Assembly (NCBI GenBank): GCA_017939945.1
Contig: JAGAZS010000179.1
Coordinates: 1-14,193, forward strand
Direction: 5' to 3'
Length of the DNA stretch: 14,193 nt
Source: Schwartzia sp. (in: firmicutes)
Lineage (GTDB): Bacteria > Bacillota > Negativicutes > Selenomonadales > Selenomonadaceae
In this document: positions 1-7,600 of the stretch, piece by piece
Numbering within the stretch: the stretch's first letter is position 1
How the letters are laid out: the number at the start of each line of letters is the position of its first letter
The notes under the pieces: model-generated
The model's input: only the letters and a program-made list of their open reading frames with translations
Databases searched by the model: none
Told to the model about the DNA's origin: nothing
Program-made: the position numbers and the translations under genes

Positions 1-106
1 GATATGTTCATTGTCCCACGCTGTGCCGGAAAATGCAAGGGTATAATGGCTGAAATCCTATCGGGCGGCTTCAAGTGGAGCTGTTGTATGTTTGTGTTAA
101 GATACA
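1..106. other. Left-edge stretch without a recognisable gene
   Basis: I see no convincing coding sequence, RNA gene or repeat here. The stretch lies beyond the terminator of the minus-strand gene that follows. A perfect TATAAT hexamer is present at 42-47 on the plus strand, but no -35 element lies at normal spacing: TTGTCC at 11-16 is 25 nt away. Reading frames that cross this stretch are shadows with no ribosome binding site. Confidence 0.4.
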
Positions 107-137
107 AAAAGCCGCAGGTTCGACGCCTGCGGCTTTT
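107..137 (-). terminator. Rho-independent terminator of the small exported protein gene
   Basis: A perfect 12-bp stem (107-118 with 126-137, core GCCGCAGG/CCTGCGGC) closes a 7-nt loop. Read on the minus strand it is followed by a run of T (110-106). It begins within a few bases of the stop codon of the minus-strand gene. Because A/T runs flank both sides it may also work on the plus strand. Confidence 0.9.
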
Positions 138-138
138 C

Positions 139-486
139 TTATTCCATTGTGGCGGTGCCGTCGCCGTTCAGGGCGATTACTTTCGTATTCGTCAGGTCGA
201 GGCGCATCCAGTAGAGGCCGCTGCCGTCCTTGAATTTCACCTGTATATCCCAGTACCGTTCTTTTCTTTTTCCGAATTTGACTTCCAACGCTTCGCCGTT
301 GGAGAGGATTTGGGAACCGAGGATGTCTTCTTCCCATTTCTCGGTTTCCGACGGGCTGACGTTTACGGCGTATATGTCGTAGCCGGTGCGGTTCACGAGG
401 ATGAAATCCTGTGCGCCCGCCATCGCGGCGGAAGCGGCGAAAATGAGCATCGCTGCTGCGAGGAAAAGGATGCGTATCGTTTTCAT
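139..486 (-). CDS. Small exported protein of unknown function (115 aa)
   Basis: No precise function is recognised. The start ATG at 486-484 gives a classical signal peptide: K3/R5, a hydrophobic core to about residue 20, and a probable signal peptidase I site after AMA (residue 23). That leaves a mature protein of about 92 residues, probably periplasmic or cell-surface. The mature part reads F-I-L-V-N-R-T-G-Y-x-I-Y, then V-S-P, a W, I-L-G, L-x-x-G-E, Y-W-D-I-Q-V and a C-terminal D-L..I-A-L. From memory this layout resembles a family of small exported beta-rich proteins common in Negativicutes and related bacteria; some members carry dubious enzyme names. An in-frame ATG 69 nt upstream is rejected because it lies upstream of the likely promoter and would bury the signal peptide. 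An AGAAG ribosome site lies 8 nt before the chosen start. The gene is monocistronic, between its own promoter and terminator, and divergent from hydF. Confidence 0.8.
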   Translation of the reverse strand: MKTIRILFLAAAMLIFAASAAMAGAQDFILVNRTGYDIYAVNVSPSETEKWEEDILGSQILSNGEALEVKFGKRKERYWDIQVKFKDGSGLYWMRLDLTNTKVIALNGDGTATME

Positions 487-526
487 GCAATACACTTCTT
501 TCGTTTTTGTTTGTTGTATTTCCTTC

Positions 527-555
527 AGTATAAGCGCGGGCGTTGGGAAATGCAA
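527..555 (-). promoter_or_regulatory. Probable sigma-A promoter of the small exported protein gene
   Basis: On the minus strand, TTGCAT (555-550), a 17-nt spacer and TATACT (532-527, 5 of 6 matches to TATAAT) form a plausible vegetative promoter. Transcription would start about 30 nt before the ATG at 486. The -35 is weak (3 of 6). Confidence 0.55.
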
Positions 556-591
556 CCTTTCCCCGAAAATTTCACAGAAAGTTTCTATAAT
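545..591 (+). promoter_or_regulatory. hydF promoter -10 with adjacent palindromes
   Basis: A perfect TATAAT at 586-591 lies 35 nt before the hydF ATG. No good -35 sits 16-18 nt upstream, so the promoter may need an activator or may be weak. Two short palindromes lie across this divergent promoter area: GGGAAA(545-550)/TTTCCC(558-563) with a 7-nt loop, which covers the -35 region of the opposing gene, and AGAAA-G-TTTCT at 576-586, which touches the hydF -10. They are candidate operator sites; no regulator can be named. Confidence 0.4.
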
Positions 592-626
592 ATGCCCGAA
601 TTCATTTGTTGAAATGGGGGAGCGGA

Positions 627-1835
627 ATGACGCAGGCGGCGCGCGGGGAACGGGTGCATATCGGCGTTTTCGGGCGGAGAAATGCCGGCAAATCTTCGCT
701 GGTAACCGCTTTGACGGGACAAAAAGCGGCGCTGGTGTCGGAGGTGGCGGGGACGACCACCGATCCCGTCTATCAGCCGATGGAGCTGCACGGCGCGGGC
801 GCGGTGGTGTTCATCGACACGGCGGGGTTCGACGATACGGGCGAGCTCGGCGGGCTTCGCGTCGGGCGGACGCGGGAGGCGTCGGCACGGGCCGAGATTG
901 CGCTGGTGCTGTTCGAGGATGAGGACATAAATGCGCCGGAAGGGACGGAGGAAAACGCGTTCTTTTGGTCGCGCCGGCTTCAAGCGTCGGGCGTTTCGGT
1001 GTTTCCCGTCGTCTCGAAAAGCGACCTTCGGGACGGCGGCACGGCGATGGTGGAAGCAGTCAAAGCGCGCTTGGGGTTGCCTGTGTTTTGCGTCAGCGCG
1101 GCGACGGGCGACGGCGTGGAGACGCTGCGCGAGGCTCTTGTGCGAAGAATTGCGCAGGGAGAAGAACGGAGCCTGCTCGCGGGGCTTGTCGGACCGGGCG
1201 ATGTGGTATTGCTTGTGATGCCGCAGGACGCCGAGGCGCCGAAGGGACGGCTGATCCTGCCGCAGGTGCAAACGATTCGCGCATTGCTGGACGACGCATG
1301 CGTTGCCGTCGGCTGCACGCCGGAAACGATGGGCGCGGCGCTGGCGTCGTTCAAAAAGCCGCCGGCGCTGATCATCACTGACTCGCAGGTGTTTGGCGAG
1401 GTGCAGAAAAAAACGCCGCCGGAAAGCAGGCTGACTTCATTTTCAGTGTTGTTCGCGGCGTACAAGGGCGACATTTCCTATTTTGCGGATTCCGCGGAAC
1501 GGGTGAAGAGTCTGCCGCCGGACGCTAAAATCCTGATTGCCGAGGCCTGCACTCACAACGCGCTTGACGCCGACATCGGGCGCGTGAAGATTCCGGCGAT
1601 GCTCCGCAAAAAACTCGGCGATAAAATCAAGATCGAGAACGTGGGCGGTGCGGATTTTCCGTCGGAGCTTTCCGGCTACGACCTGATTGTTCATTGCGGC
1701 GCCTGCATGTTCAACCGCCGATATGTGCTTTCCCGCGTGGCGGCGGCACGGGCGGCCGGCGTGCCGATGACGAATTACGGGATTTTGATCGCGGAAATGA
1801 AGGGCATCCTCGACAAGGTGACGATTCCCCGATAA
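627..1835 (+). CDS. hydF: [FeFe]-hydrogenase maturation GTPase HydF
   Basis: HydF is the scaffold and carrier that receives the 2Fe precursor made by the radical-SAM enzymes HydE and HydG and delivers it to the [FeFe] hydrogenase HydA in the cytoplasm. The 402-aa product has the family length and domain order. A TrmE-like GTPase domain covers about residues 9-170: P-loop G-R-R-N-A-G-K-S at 16-23, switch I TTTDPV, G3 DTAGF, and a G4 that reads SKSD at 130-133 instead of NKxD. A dimerisation region follows, then the C-terminal Fe-S domain with the diagnostic C308-x-H310 ... H356-C357-x2-C360 ligands. The ATG at 627 is preferred: GGGGGAG lies just upstream and the product begins as HydF proteins usually do. 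An in-frame TTG at 606 would add 7 residues but has no ribosome site. hydE, hydG and hydA are not in the window. No clear terminator follows. Confidence 0.95.
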   Translation: MTQAARGERVHIGVFGRRNAGKSSLVTALTGQKAALVSEVAGTTTDPVYQPMELHGAGAVVFIDTAGFDDTGELGGLRVGRTREASARAEIALVLFEDEDINAPEGTEENAFFWSRRLQASGVSVFPVVSKSDLRDGGTAMVEAVKARLGLPVFCVSAATGDGVETLREALVRRIAQGEERSLLAGLVGPGDVVLLVMPQDAEAPKGRLILPQVQTIRALLDDACVAVGCTPETMGAALASFKKPPALIITDSQVFGEVQKKTPPESRLTSFSVLFAAYKGDISYFADSAERVKSLPPDAKILIAEACTHNALDADIGRVKIPAMLRKKLGDKIKIENVGGADFPSELSGYDLIVHCGACMFNRRYVLSRVAAARAAGVPMTNYGILIAEMKGILDKVTIPR

Positions 1836-1854
1836 GGCGTCGCTTCCAAATCTA

Positions 1855-1883
1855 TAGGCAGGAAAAAGAAATTATGATATAAT
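1855..1883 (+). promoter_or_regulatory. Extended -10 promoter for the exported protein-metA-kinase unit
   Basis: TAGGCA (1855-1860, 4 of 6 to TTGACA), a 17-nt spacer and a perfect TATAAT (1878-1883) preceded by TGA (1875-1877) give an extended -10 promoter. Transcription would start near 1890, leaving an untranslated leader of roughly 125 nt before the first gene. The leader contains the two hairpins listed next. Confidence 0.65.
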
Positions 1884-1925
1884 GTGTTCGCTTGACGAGC
1901 GCAACGCGCGAGTTTAGCGACACAT
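1882..1925 (+). repeat. Long imperfect palindrome / hairpin in the intergenic leader
   Basis: The segment folds end to end. ATGTGT (1882-1887) pairs with ACACAT (1920-1925), T1888 is bulged, CGCT (1889-1892) pairs with AGCG (1916-1919), a T-T mismatch follows, and GAC (1894-1896) pairs with GTT (1912-1914, one G-T). Then come two facing GA steps (1897-1898 and 1910-1911), and GCGC (1899-1902) pairs with GCGC (1906-1909) around a 3-nt AAC loop. It overlaps the -10 and the likely start site. It could be an operator, a leader RNA structure or a copy of a dispersed palindromic repeat. Confidence 0.5.
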
Positions 1926-1942
1926 ATCCACTGTGTGGATAA
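1925..1942. promoter_or_regulatory. Short hairpin containing a perfect DnaA-box 9-mer
   Basis: TATCCAC (1925-1931), a TGT loop and GTGGATA (1935-1941) form a perfect 7-bp inverted repeat. The bases 1934-1942 are TGTGGATAA, the reverse complement of the consensus DnaA box TTATCCACA. A second, imperfect box (ATATCCACT, 1924-1932, 7 of 9) faces it. It lies about 40 nt downstream of the predicted transcription start. Whether DnaA binds here cannot be told from sequence. Confidence 0.4.
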
Positions 1943-2016
1943 TATCAGGGCTTGGCGAATAAGCTATTATTATTGGAAAGATTCAAAAGATGATTCCATG
2001 TTAGGGAGGGAATCGT

Positions 2017-2958
2017 ATGAAGCGAATCGGGCGCGCGGCGCTTTTGTTGGCAGCGGCAGCCGGCTTTGCGGCGGGGGATCTGCCCGCGCCGCTGCCGGTT
2101 TTCGGCGCTCCCCGTGCGGAAGCGGCGCAGCAGGAGTGGACGTGGATTGCTTCGGACCAGAAGTACGGCAAATTTTATTCGCCGTCGAATGTGCAGGTCA
2201 AGAGCCAGGTGAACGGCGTCCCGACTTGCATCTCGGCGTGGATCAAGACGTCGTACACGCCGGGCGGCGCGCAGGAGGTCATCGAGAACTATAGTATCCA
2301 GGCGAGCATCCCCGACCCGCGTTTGCTTTCATACAGCCTTGCGCGCGTCGATGTGTACCCGCAGGAGCGCAAGGTCGTCTATATACAGGAAAATTTCTAC
2401 GACGAGGCGGGGAAGGTCATTTGGTCCAAGGTCTATGAGCCGCCGAAGGAATACGAGGTCAATTCCCAGTCCTATGAGGAAGACTATTATGTCGCGATTG
2501 TCGACCATATCTTCTATCACGGCGAAAAGGCGATGAAGGAAGCGCCGGACCGCTGGAAGCAGCTTTGGGTTTCAACGGGCACGGGCAGCGTTGTGACGGA
2601 AGCGATGGCGGACATGACGACGATGCGGCTGGCGGGCAAAGACCTGATTTACTGGGAATGGCAGGAGACGAAGAACAAGGACGGGGAATTCCTCGAAGTC
2701 AAGCACATGAAAAAGGCGCTGAACTACGAGCAGGGAACCGAGAAAATCGTCAAGGGCGACATTTGGACGCCGGCGGCCGGTTGGCAGCAGATGGAGACGG
2801 ACGGGCGCTACGCGGCGGTCAAGAAGGAAAGCGCGGCTTTCCGCGGCTTGGAACGGCTCCGCGCAATCGTCAAGGGCTACCAGTATTGGCTGAACCGTTA
2901 TCGCGTCGATTCGACGCAGCCGGCGAACGGAAAGAAGGACGAAAAAGCGTCCAAGTAA
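2017..2958 (+). CDS. Exported protein of unknown function (313 aa)
   Basis: No enzyme family is recognised. The N-terminus has a signal peptide: basic K2/R3, an alanine/leucine core at about 7-19, and a likely cleavage after AEA or EAA (residues 36-37), so the mature protein is probably periplasmic or surface-located. The first 130 mature residues have the pattern W-x-W-I-A-S-D ... FYSPSNV ... NG ... W-I-K-T-S-Y ... F-Y-D-E-A-G-K-V-I-W. This loosely resembles the layout of surface-adhesin-E-like domains (inference only). The second half is rich in charged and aromatic residues, with a W-Q-E-T / W-x-P-A-A-G-W stretch at about 230-270 and a helical, lysine-rich C-terminus. AGGGAGG at 2003-2009, 7 nt before the ATG, fixes the start. 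It is the first gene of a tight unit, 34 nt before metA. The product contains a single cysteine after the signal peptide. Confidence 0.8.
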   Translation: MKRIGRAALLLAAAAGFAAGDLPAPLPVFGAPRAEAAQQEWTWIASDQKYGKFYSPSNVQVKSQVNGVPTCISAWIKTSYTPGGAQEVIENYSIQASIPDPRLLSYSLARVDVYPQERKVVYIQENFYDEAGKVIWSKVYEPPKEYEVNSQSYEEDYYVAIVDHIFYHGEKAMKEAPDRWKQLWVSTGTGSVVTEAMADMTTMRLAGKDLIYWEWQETKNKDGEFLEVKHMKKALNYEQGTEKIVKGDIWTPAAGWQQMETDGRYAAVKKESAAFRGLERLRAIVKGYQYWLNRYRVDSTQPANGKKDEKASK

Positions 2959-2992
2959 AATGAGGCAGCAAGTTAGGAGAATCTGATTTTCA

Positions 2993-3928
2993 ATGCCAAT
3001 CAAGATACCAAACCATCTTCCGGCGGCGTCGGTGCTGGAGAAAGAAAATATTTTCTTCATGGATGCGGATCGCGCTTACGGGCAGGACATCCGTCCGCTC
3101 CGGCTTTTGATCCTGAACCTGATGCCGACGAAGTCGGTGACGGAGACGCAGCTTTTGCGCCTGCTGGGCAATACGCCGCTGCAGGTGGAGGCGGATTTCA
3201 TTTACACGGAATCTTATCTGCCGCAGCACACCTCGATGGATTACCTGGGCGAGTTTTACGGGACCTTCGCGGAAGTGCGGAACAGGAAGTACGACGGCTT
3301 TCTGATGACCGGCGCACCGATCGAGCAGATGCCTTTTGAGGAAGTCGCGTATTGGGACGAGCTTTGCGAGATCATGGAGTGGTCGAAGACCCACGCGTTT
3401 TCGTCGTTCCATATCTGCTGGGGCGCGCAGGCGGGGCTGTATTACCATTACGGCGTTAAAAAATATCCGGTGGCGCCGAAGGTGTTCGGCGTGTTCCGTC
3501 ATCATCTCTGCGTGGAAAACGAGAAACTGTTCCGGGGGTTCGACGACGAGTTCTATGTGCCCCATTCCCGCCATACGGAGGTACACCGCGAGGAGATCGA
3601 GCGGGTGCCGGAGCTGACGATCATGGCGGAGGCGGACGAGCCCGCGGGGGTTTACTGCGTCGCCGACCTTGAAAACAACCAGTTTTTCATCACGGGTCAT
3701 GCGGAGTACGACCCGATGACGCTGAAATCCGAGTACGACCGGGACGTGGCGGCGGGGCTTCCGATCAACGTGCCCTGCAATTACTATCCGGACGACGATC
3801 CCACGCGGCAGCCGATTGTACGCTGGCGCAGCGTTGCGAACCTGCTGTTCGCGAACTGGCTCAATTATTACGTCTATCAGGAGACGCCCTACGAACTGGA
3901 TCGAATCCACAAAAAGAATGAAGACTAG
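2993..3928 (+). CDS. metA: Homoserine O-acyltransferase MetA, predicted acetyl-CoA type
   Basis: MetA activates the hydroxyl of L-homoserine by acylation, the first committed step of methionine synthesis, in the cytoplasm. The 311-aa product matches the MetA/MetAS family along its whole length. The nucleophile is Cys142 in the ICWGAQA motif, and His236 and Glu238 in GHAEYD complete the catalytic set. The conserved L-N-L-M-P-T-K, M-T-G-A-P and V-P-H-S-R-H-T segments are present. Residue 111, known to control acyl-donor choice in this family (Glu for acetyl-CoA, Gly for succinyl-CoA), is Glu (GAPIEQ), so the likely product is O-acetylhomoserine although databases often call the family succinyltransferase. 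AGGAGA at 2975-2980 lies 12 nt before the ATG. No S-box or T-box leader is visible in the 34-nt gap upstream, so regulation probably acts at the unit's promoter. The next gene's ribosome site overlaps the metA stop codon. Confidence 0.95.
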   Translation: MPIKIPNHLPAASVLEKENIFFMDADRAYGQDIRPLRLLILNLMPTKSVTETQLLRLLGNTPLQVEADFIYTESYLPQHTSMDYLGEFYGTFAEVRNRKYDGFLMTGAPIEQMPFEEVAYWDELCEIMEWSKTHAFSSFHICWGAQAGLYYHYGVKKYPVAPKVFGVFRHHLCVENEKLFRGFDDEFYVPHSRHTEVHREEIERVPELTIMAEADEPAGVYCVADLENNQFFITGHAEYDPMTLKSEYDRDVAAGLPINVPCNYYPDDDPTRQPIVRWRSVANLLFANWLNYYVYQETPYELDRIHKKNED

Positions 3929-3938
3929 GAGGATATGA

Positions 3939-4601
3939 ATGAACAGGAAATGGATGTGCGCCCTCGCGCTGGCGGCGGCCTTGAATTTTTCGACGGCGGA
4001 GGCGACCTATACGCCGCCGAAGGTACCCGAGGACATTTATCAGTGGGTGCAGTCGTCGGAGCGCATGAATTATTTTTTCAACAAACAGGAAATGTCCTAC
4101 GGTGTGGACGCCAACGGGCATGCTGACCTTGATACGCTGATTGTGCCGGTCATCAAGACTTACGATCATGTGCAGATTGAGGACGTACGAATGAAGCGGT
4201 CCTGGCGCATGGAATCGACGGAAGATTTGACGGATCTGGCCGGCGAGGCGAATTATCTGACCATCAATATTCCCCGCGGCGTCGTGACAGTGGATGCGGT
4301 GGAGCTTATCGACTCCAAGTTCTGGACGGTGGAGCGTTCGGAGCCGAAAAAGGAAGTCGTAATCGCCGAGCTGACGGAAAAGAGCCGGGACGGGATTTTC
4401 TATCGCGCAATCCTGGCCTATGAGAAGGATCACCGCACGGAAATCCTTTCCCATACGAAGGGGACGCTGACGGAAGAAGAGCAGAAGCAGTTCGAGAAGG
4501 AAGAAAAGCATCACGAGAAGGAAATGAAGAAGCGCAAGGAAAAGGAAGAACGCGAGAAACGGGAAAAAGAGCAGAAGGAACATCAGCAGGAAGCGGAATA
4601 A
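3939..4601 (+). CDS. Exported protein with charged helical C-terminal tail (220 aa)
   Basis: Not recognised as a known enzyme. A signal peptide is clear: basic NRK at 2-4, hydrophobic ALALAAAL, and a probable cleavage after AEA at residue 22. The mature N-terminal part has W-V-Q-S-S-E ... YFFNKQEM ... DANG ... V-P-V-I-K-T-Y and a W-x-V-E-R segment. Its spacing of W, S, Y/F, NG and KT-Y vaguely parallels the exported protein encoded upstream of metA, so the two may be distant relatives (inference). From about residue 172 to the end the sequence is almost only E, K, R, Q and H, predicted to be a long charged helix or coiled coil. AGGAGG at 3927-3932, 6 nt before the ATG and overlapping the metA stop, shows the start. 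Translational coupling to metA is likely. The gene ends 34 nt before the histidine kinase. Confidence 0.8.
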   Translation: MNRKWMCALALAAALNFSTAEATYTPPKVPEDIYQWVQSSERMNYFFNKQEMSYGVDANGHADLDTLIVPVIKTYDHVQIEDVRMKRSWRMESTEDLTDLAGEANYLTINIPRGVVTVDAVELIDSKFWTVERSEPKKEVVIAELTEKSRDGIFYRAILAYEKDHRTEILSHTKGTLTEEEQKQFEKEEKHHEKEMKKRKEKEEREKREKEQKEHQQEAE

Positions 4602-4635
4602 GCGGAGTTTCATAGGGCATTGGAGGCGGAACGCA

Positions 4636-7600
4636 ATGCGGAAGTGGAACAGTCATTGGATGTGGGCAGGCGTCGCGGTATGCGGCCTGCTCCTTTTCTT
4701 TGCCTTTCTCGGGCGGAGCGTCGAGGGCGCGGTTCTCCCCCTCGTCCTGGCATTCGCCGTGGCGCTGGCGGTCTTCTGGGCGGAAAGCCATCGCCGCACA
4801 CGGGAGCTTCGCGAAGTGCAGCGGGAGGAGCAGCGACTCGCGAAGCTGATTGAGAACATCCCCGTGGGCATCGGCATCTATGTTTTCGAGAACGGCGTGC
4901 TGAAAAGCGGCTACCTGAACCAAGGCTATTACAAGATGCTGGACGTGGACAAGGAAAAGCGCATGGCGGAGCGCAAGGCGTTTTTGCAGTTCGTGCATCC
5001 CGACGATCTTCCGAAGGTGCTGGAGGAAATCCAGAAGGACGTCATGGAGGAGCGGGACTTCGAGACTGTTTTCCGGTTGCTGGACGGCAACGGGAAATAC
5101 CGTTGGGTGAATATGCGCATGCGTTTGGCCGAGACCCGGGGCACGCACAAAATTTTCTACGGCGCGTTCCAGGACAACGATTCTTTCATGAAAACGCATC
5201 AGGCGCTTCACGAGAGCCAGATGATGATGCAGACGGCCCTGACCCATTCGGGGCTCCAGGCCTGGGCCTACGATCCGGAGACCCGGCGGGCGCGGGAAAT
5301 CGCCGTGGCCGGGGAGGGCATGGAAGACTATGCCGTGGAAGACTACCCGAACGCGATGCTGAAACGGGGCTTCATCCATCCGGACGACGCCGAGGCGTTT
5401 CTTGAGCTGCACCGCCGCGTAGAGGGCGGGGCGAAGGAAGCGGAAGCGGTACTGCGCCGCCGGGCGCCCGGCGGCGGCTACCGATGGGAACGGGTGCGCT
5501 ACACGCGCCTCCAAGATATGGAAGGCCGTGCCGTCAAGGTGCTGGGCACATCGGCGGATATGGACGCCTACAAAGAAATCGAGCAACGGTTCCAGGCGAC
5601 GATCCGGCAGACGGGCATCGCCGTGGGCGTTTATGACATCCGCAGCAATCACTATGACGCCTATTTTCATAATCAGGAATTTCATTTTGACAATGGGCCG
5701 GAAGGCGTCATCGGGAAAGGAGTCATTCATCCGGAGGATACGGAGAAATACAAATCCCTTTTCCGCAGGATCGCCCAAGGAGGAACGATCGCGACAGGGC
5801 TGGTGCGCTTTTGCTCCGCACCCGGAAGCGAGTATCGCTGGACCCATATCGTCATGACGCAGATTCCCGACCGGGACGGCAATCCTTTCCGCGCCATGCT
5901 GACGCAAACGGATGTGACAGAGCAGGTGCGGCGCGAAATGCGCTACCAGGAGGAGCTTTTGCGGCGGCAGGCGCTGGAAGGCGACTTGACCTCGTCGCTG
6001 GCGGTGAACCTGACGCGGGACGAGGTGCAGGAATGTATTATCGACAACGTGCGGGTTGACTCCGTCGCTGTGGGGAAGCCTTTGGCCTGGGCGGTGGAAC
6101 AGGAACTCGCGCATATGCCGGAGGAAAAAGATCGGGACGCGCTCTTGGCGTTCTTTGAACCCGAGCGGCTGCGGAGTTCCTTCCGTGCCAGCGACGCGAC
6201 CCAGTCCTTGGACTACCTGCGCCGTTTCCCGGACGGCAAAGTGCGCTGGGCCAAGTGCCGCGTGGATATGACGGAGAACCCGGAAAACGGCGACAAGATG
6301 CTGTTCGCCTATGTGCGGGACAACCACGTTGAAAAAGTGAATGAGCTGGCTTTCGAGCGGGTCTTGGAGGGCGTGATCGACTACATCACTTGCCTCGACA
6401 TTGCCACCGGGCAAGCGCGGTTTGTCCGGGAGCCGTCCGCCGAGGCACTTCCGCTGGACGGGCTGGGAGCTTCTTTCGACTTTGAGGAAAGTACCAAGCG
6501 CTCGGCATTGCTCCTGCCCGACCCGGAGGAGCGGCAAGCGCTCCTTGCGCGGTACACGGTCAAGAATCTTGTGGAGGAACTGCAAGAGAAGCCCGTGGTC
6601 ACCTTCGGCTGCTGGATCGAATCGGACGGTGAACGTCGCCGGAAGGAATTGCGCACCTTTTTCATCGGCCGGTCGAAATCCACGATCATCAGCATCCAGC
6701 GGGATATCACCGATATGTATGTGGAGGCGGAAAAGCAGCGAGAGGAACTCCGAAAAGCCCTCGTGGACGCGGAAGCGGCCAGTCGCGCCAAGAGCGATTT
6801 CCTGTCCCGGATGTCCCACGAGATCCGCACGCCGATGAACGCCATTATCGGGCTGACGGCGTTGGCAAAAGGCCGCGCCGATGATACGGCGTACGTTTCG
6901 GAAAGCCTGTCGAAGATGGATTCCGCCGCACATTTCCTCTTGGGACTCATCAACGACGTGCTGGACATTTCCCGCATCGAGCGGGGCAAGATGCAGCTTG
7001 ACAACACGCCCCATGCTATGGCGGAATTCTTGGACGGCGTTGACGTCATCATCCGTGCCCGGGCGGCGGAGAGCGGCGTTCGTTACACGCGCACGACGAA
7101 GGACGGAATGCCCGCCGTCTGCGTATTCGATGCGCTGAAGCTGAAACAGGTTTTGGTCAATATCTTGTCAAACGCAGTGAAATTCACGCCGAGGGACGGC
7201 TCGGTGGACTTCGTCGCGGAGACGCTGGGCACTGTCGGGGAATGGGCGACGCTTAGGTTCACGGTCCGGGATACGGGCATCGGCATCGACCGGGAGTTCC
7301 TGCCGCATGTTTTCAACGCTTTCGAGCAGGAGAGCGCGGGAAATACGACGCGTTACGGCGGCACGGGGCTCGGGCTGGCCATCTCGAAGAGCATCGTCGA
7401 CCTGATGGGAGGCACGATCAGCGTTGAGAGCGAGAAGGGGGTCGGCACGGTATTCTTCGTTTCGGTCACGCTGCCCGTCACGTCGTTGGGAGACGACGCC
7501 GAGAGCGTCGAGGTGAAACAAGCGGATTTCACGGGGATGCGTGCGCTGCTCGCCGAGGACAATGAAATCAATCGCGAGATTGCGATCGCGATTTTGGAGG

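Noticed and set aside
11..47. Plus-strand promoter TTGTCC ... TATAAT at the left edge
   Set aside because: The spacing of 25 nt is too long, and transcription would run into the opposing terminator and gene.
107..137. T-arm-like sequence GCAGG-TTCGACG-CCTGC suggesting a tRNA 3' half
   Set aside because: No acceptor, D or anticodon arms can be formed from the sequence upstream; it is fully explained as a terminator stem-loop.
4..612. 202-codon plus-strand open frame across the small exported gene
   Set aside because: Opposes a gene with a clear signal peptide, promoter and terminator; no ribosome site, and it runs through the terminator hairpin.
1924..1942. DnaA box as evidence for a replication origin
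   Set aside because: There is only one perfect box and one facing imperfect box, no AT-rich unwinding region with box cluster and no dnaA/dnaN nearby; kept only as a possible regulatory site.
2959..2992. Possible methionine riboswitch (S-box) or T-box before metA
   Set aside because: The gap is only 34 nt and lacks the stems and conserved bases of these elements; the 1884-2016 leader of the unit also shows no recognisable SAM-binding core.
2990..3910. 306-codon open frame opposite metA
   Set aside because: Exact antisense of a strongly conserved enzyme gene, with Arg/His-rich composition and no motifs.
4306..7014. 902-codon open frame on the minus strand opposite the histidine kinase and the preceding gene
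   Set aside because: It has no ribosome site, its composition (rich in R, H, P, L) is typical of antisense to GC-rich genes, and it is covered by two well-supported plus-strand genes with recognisable domains or signal peptide.
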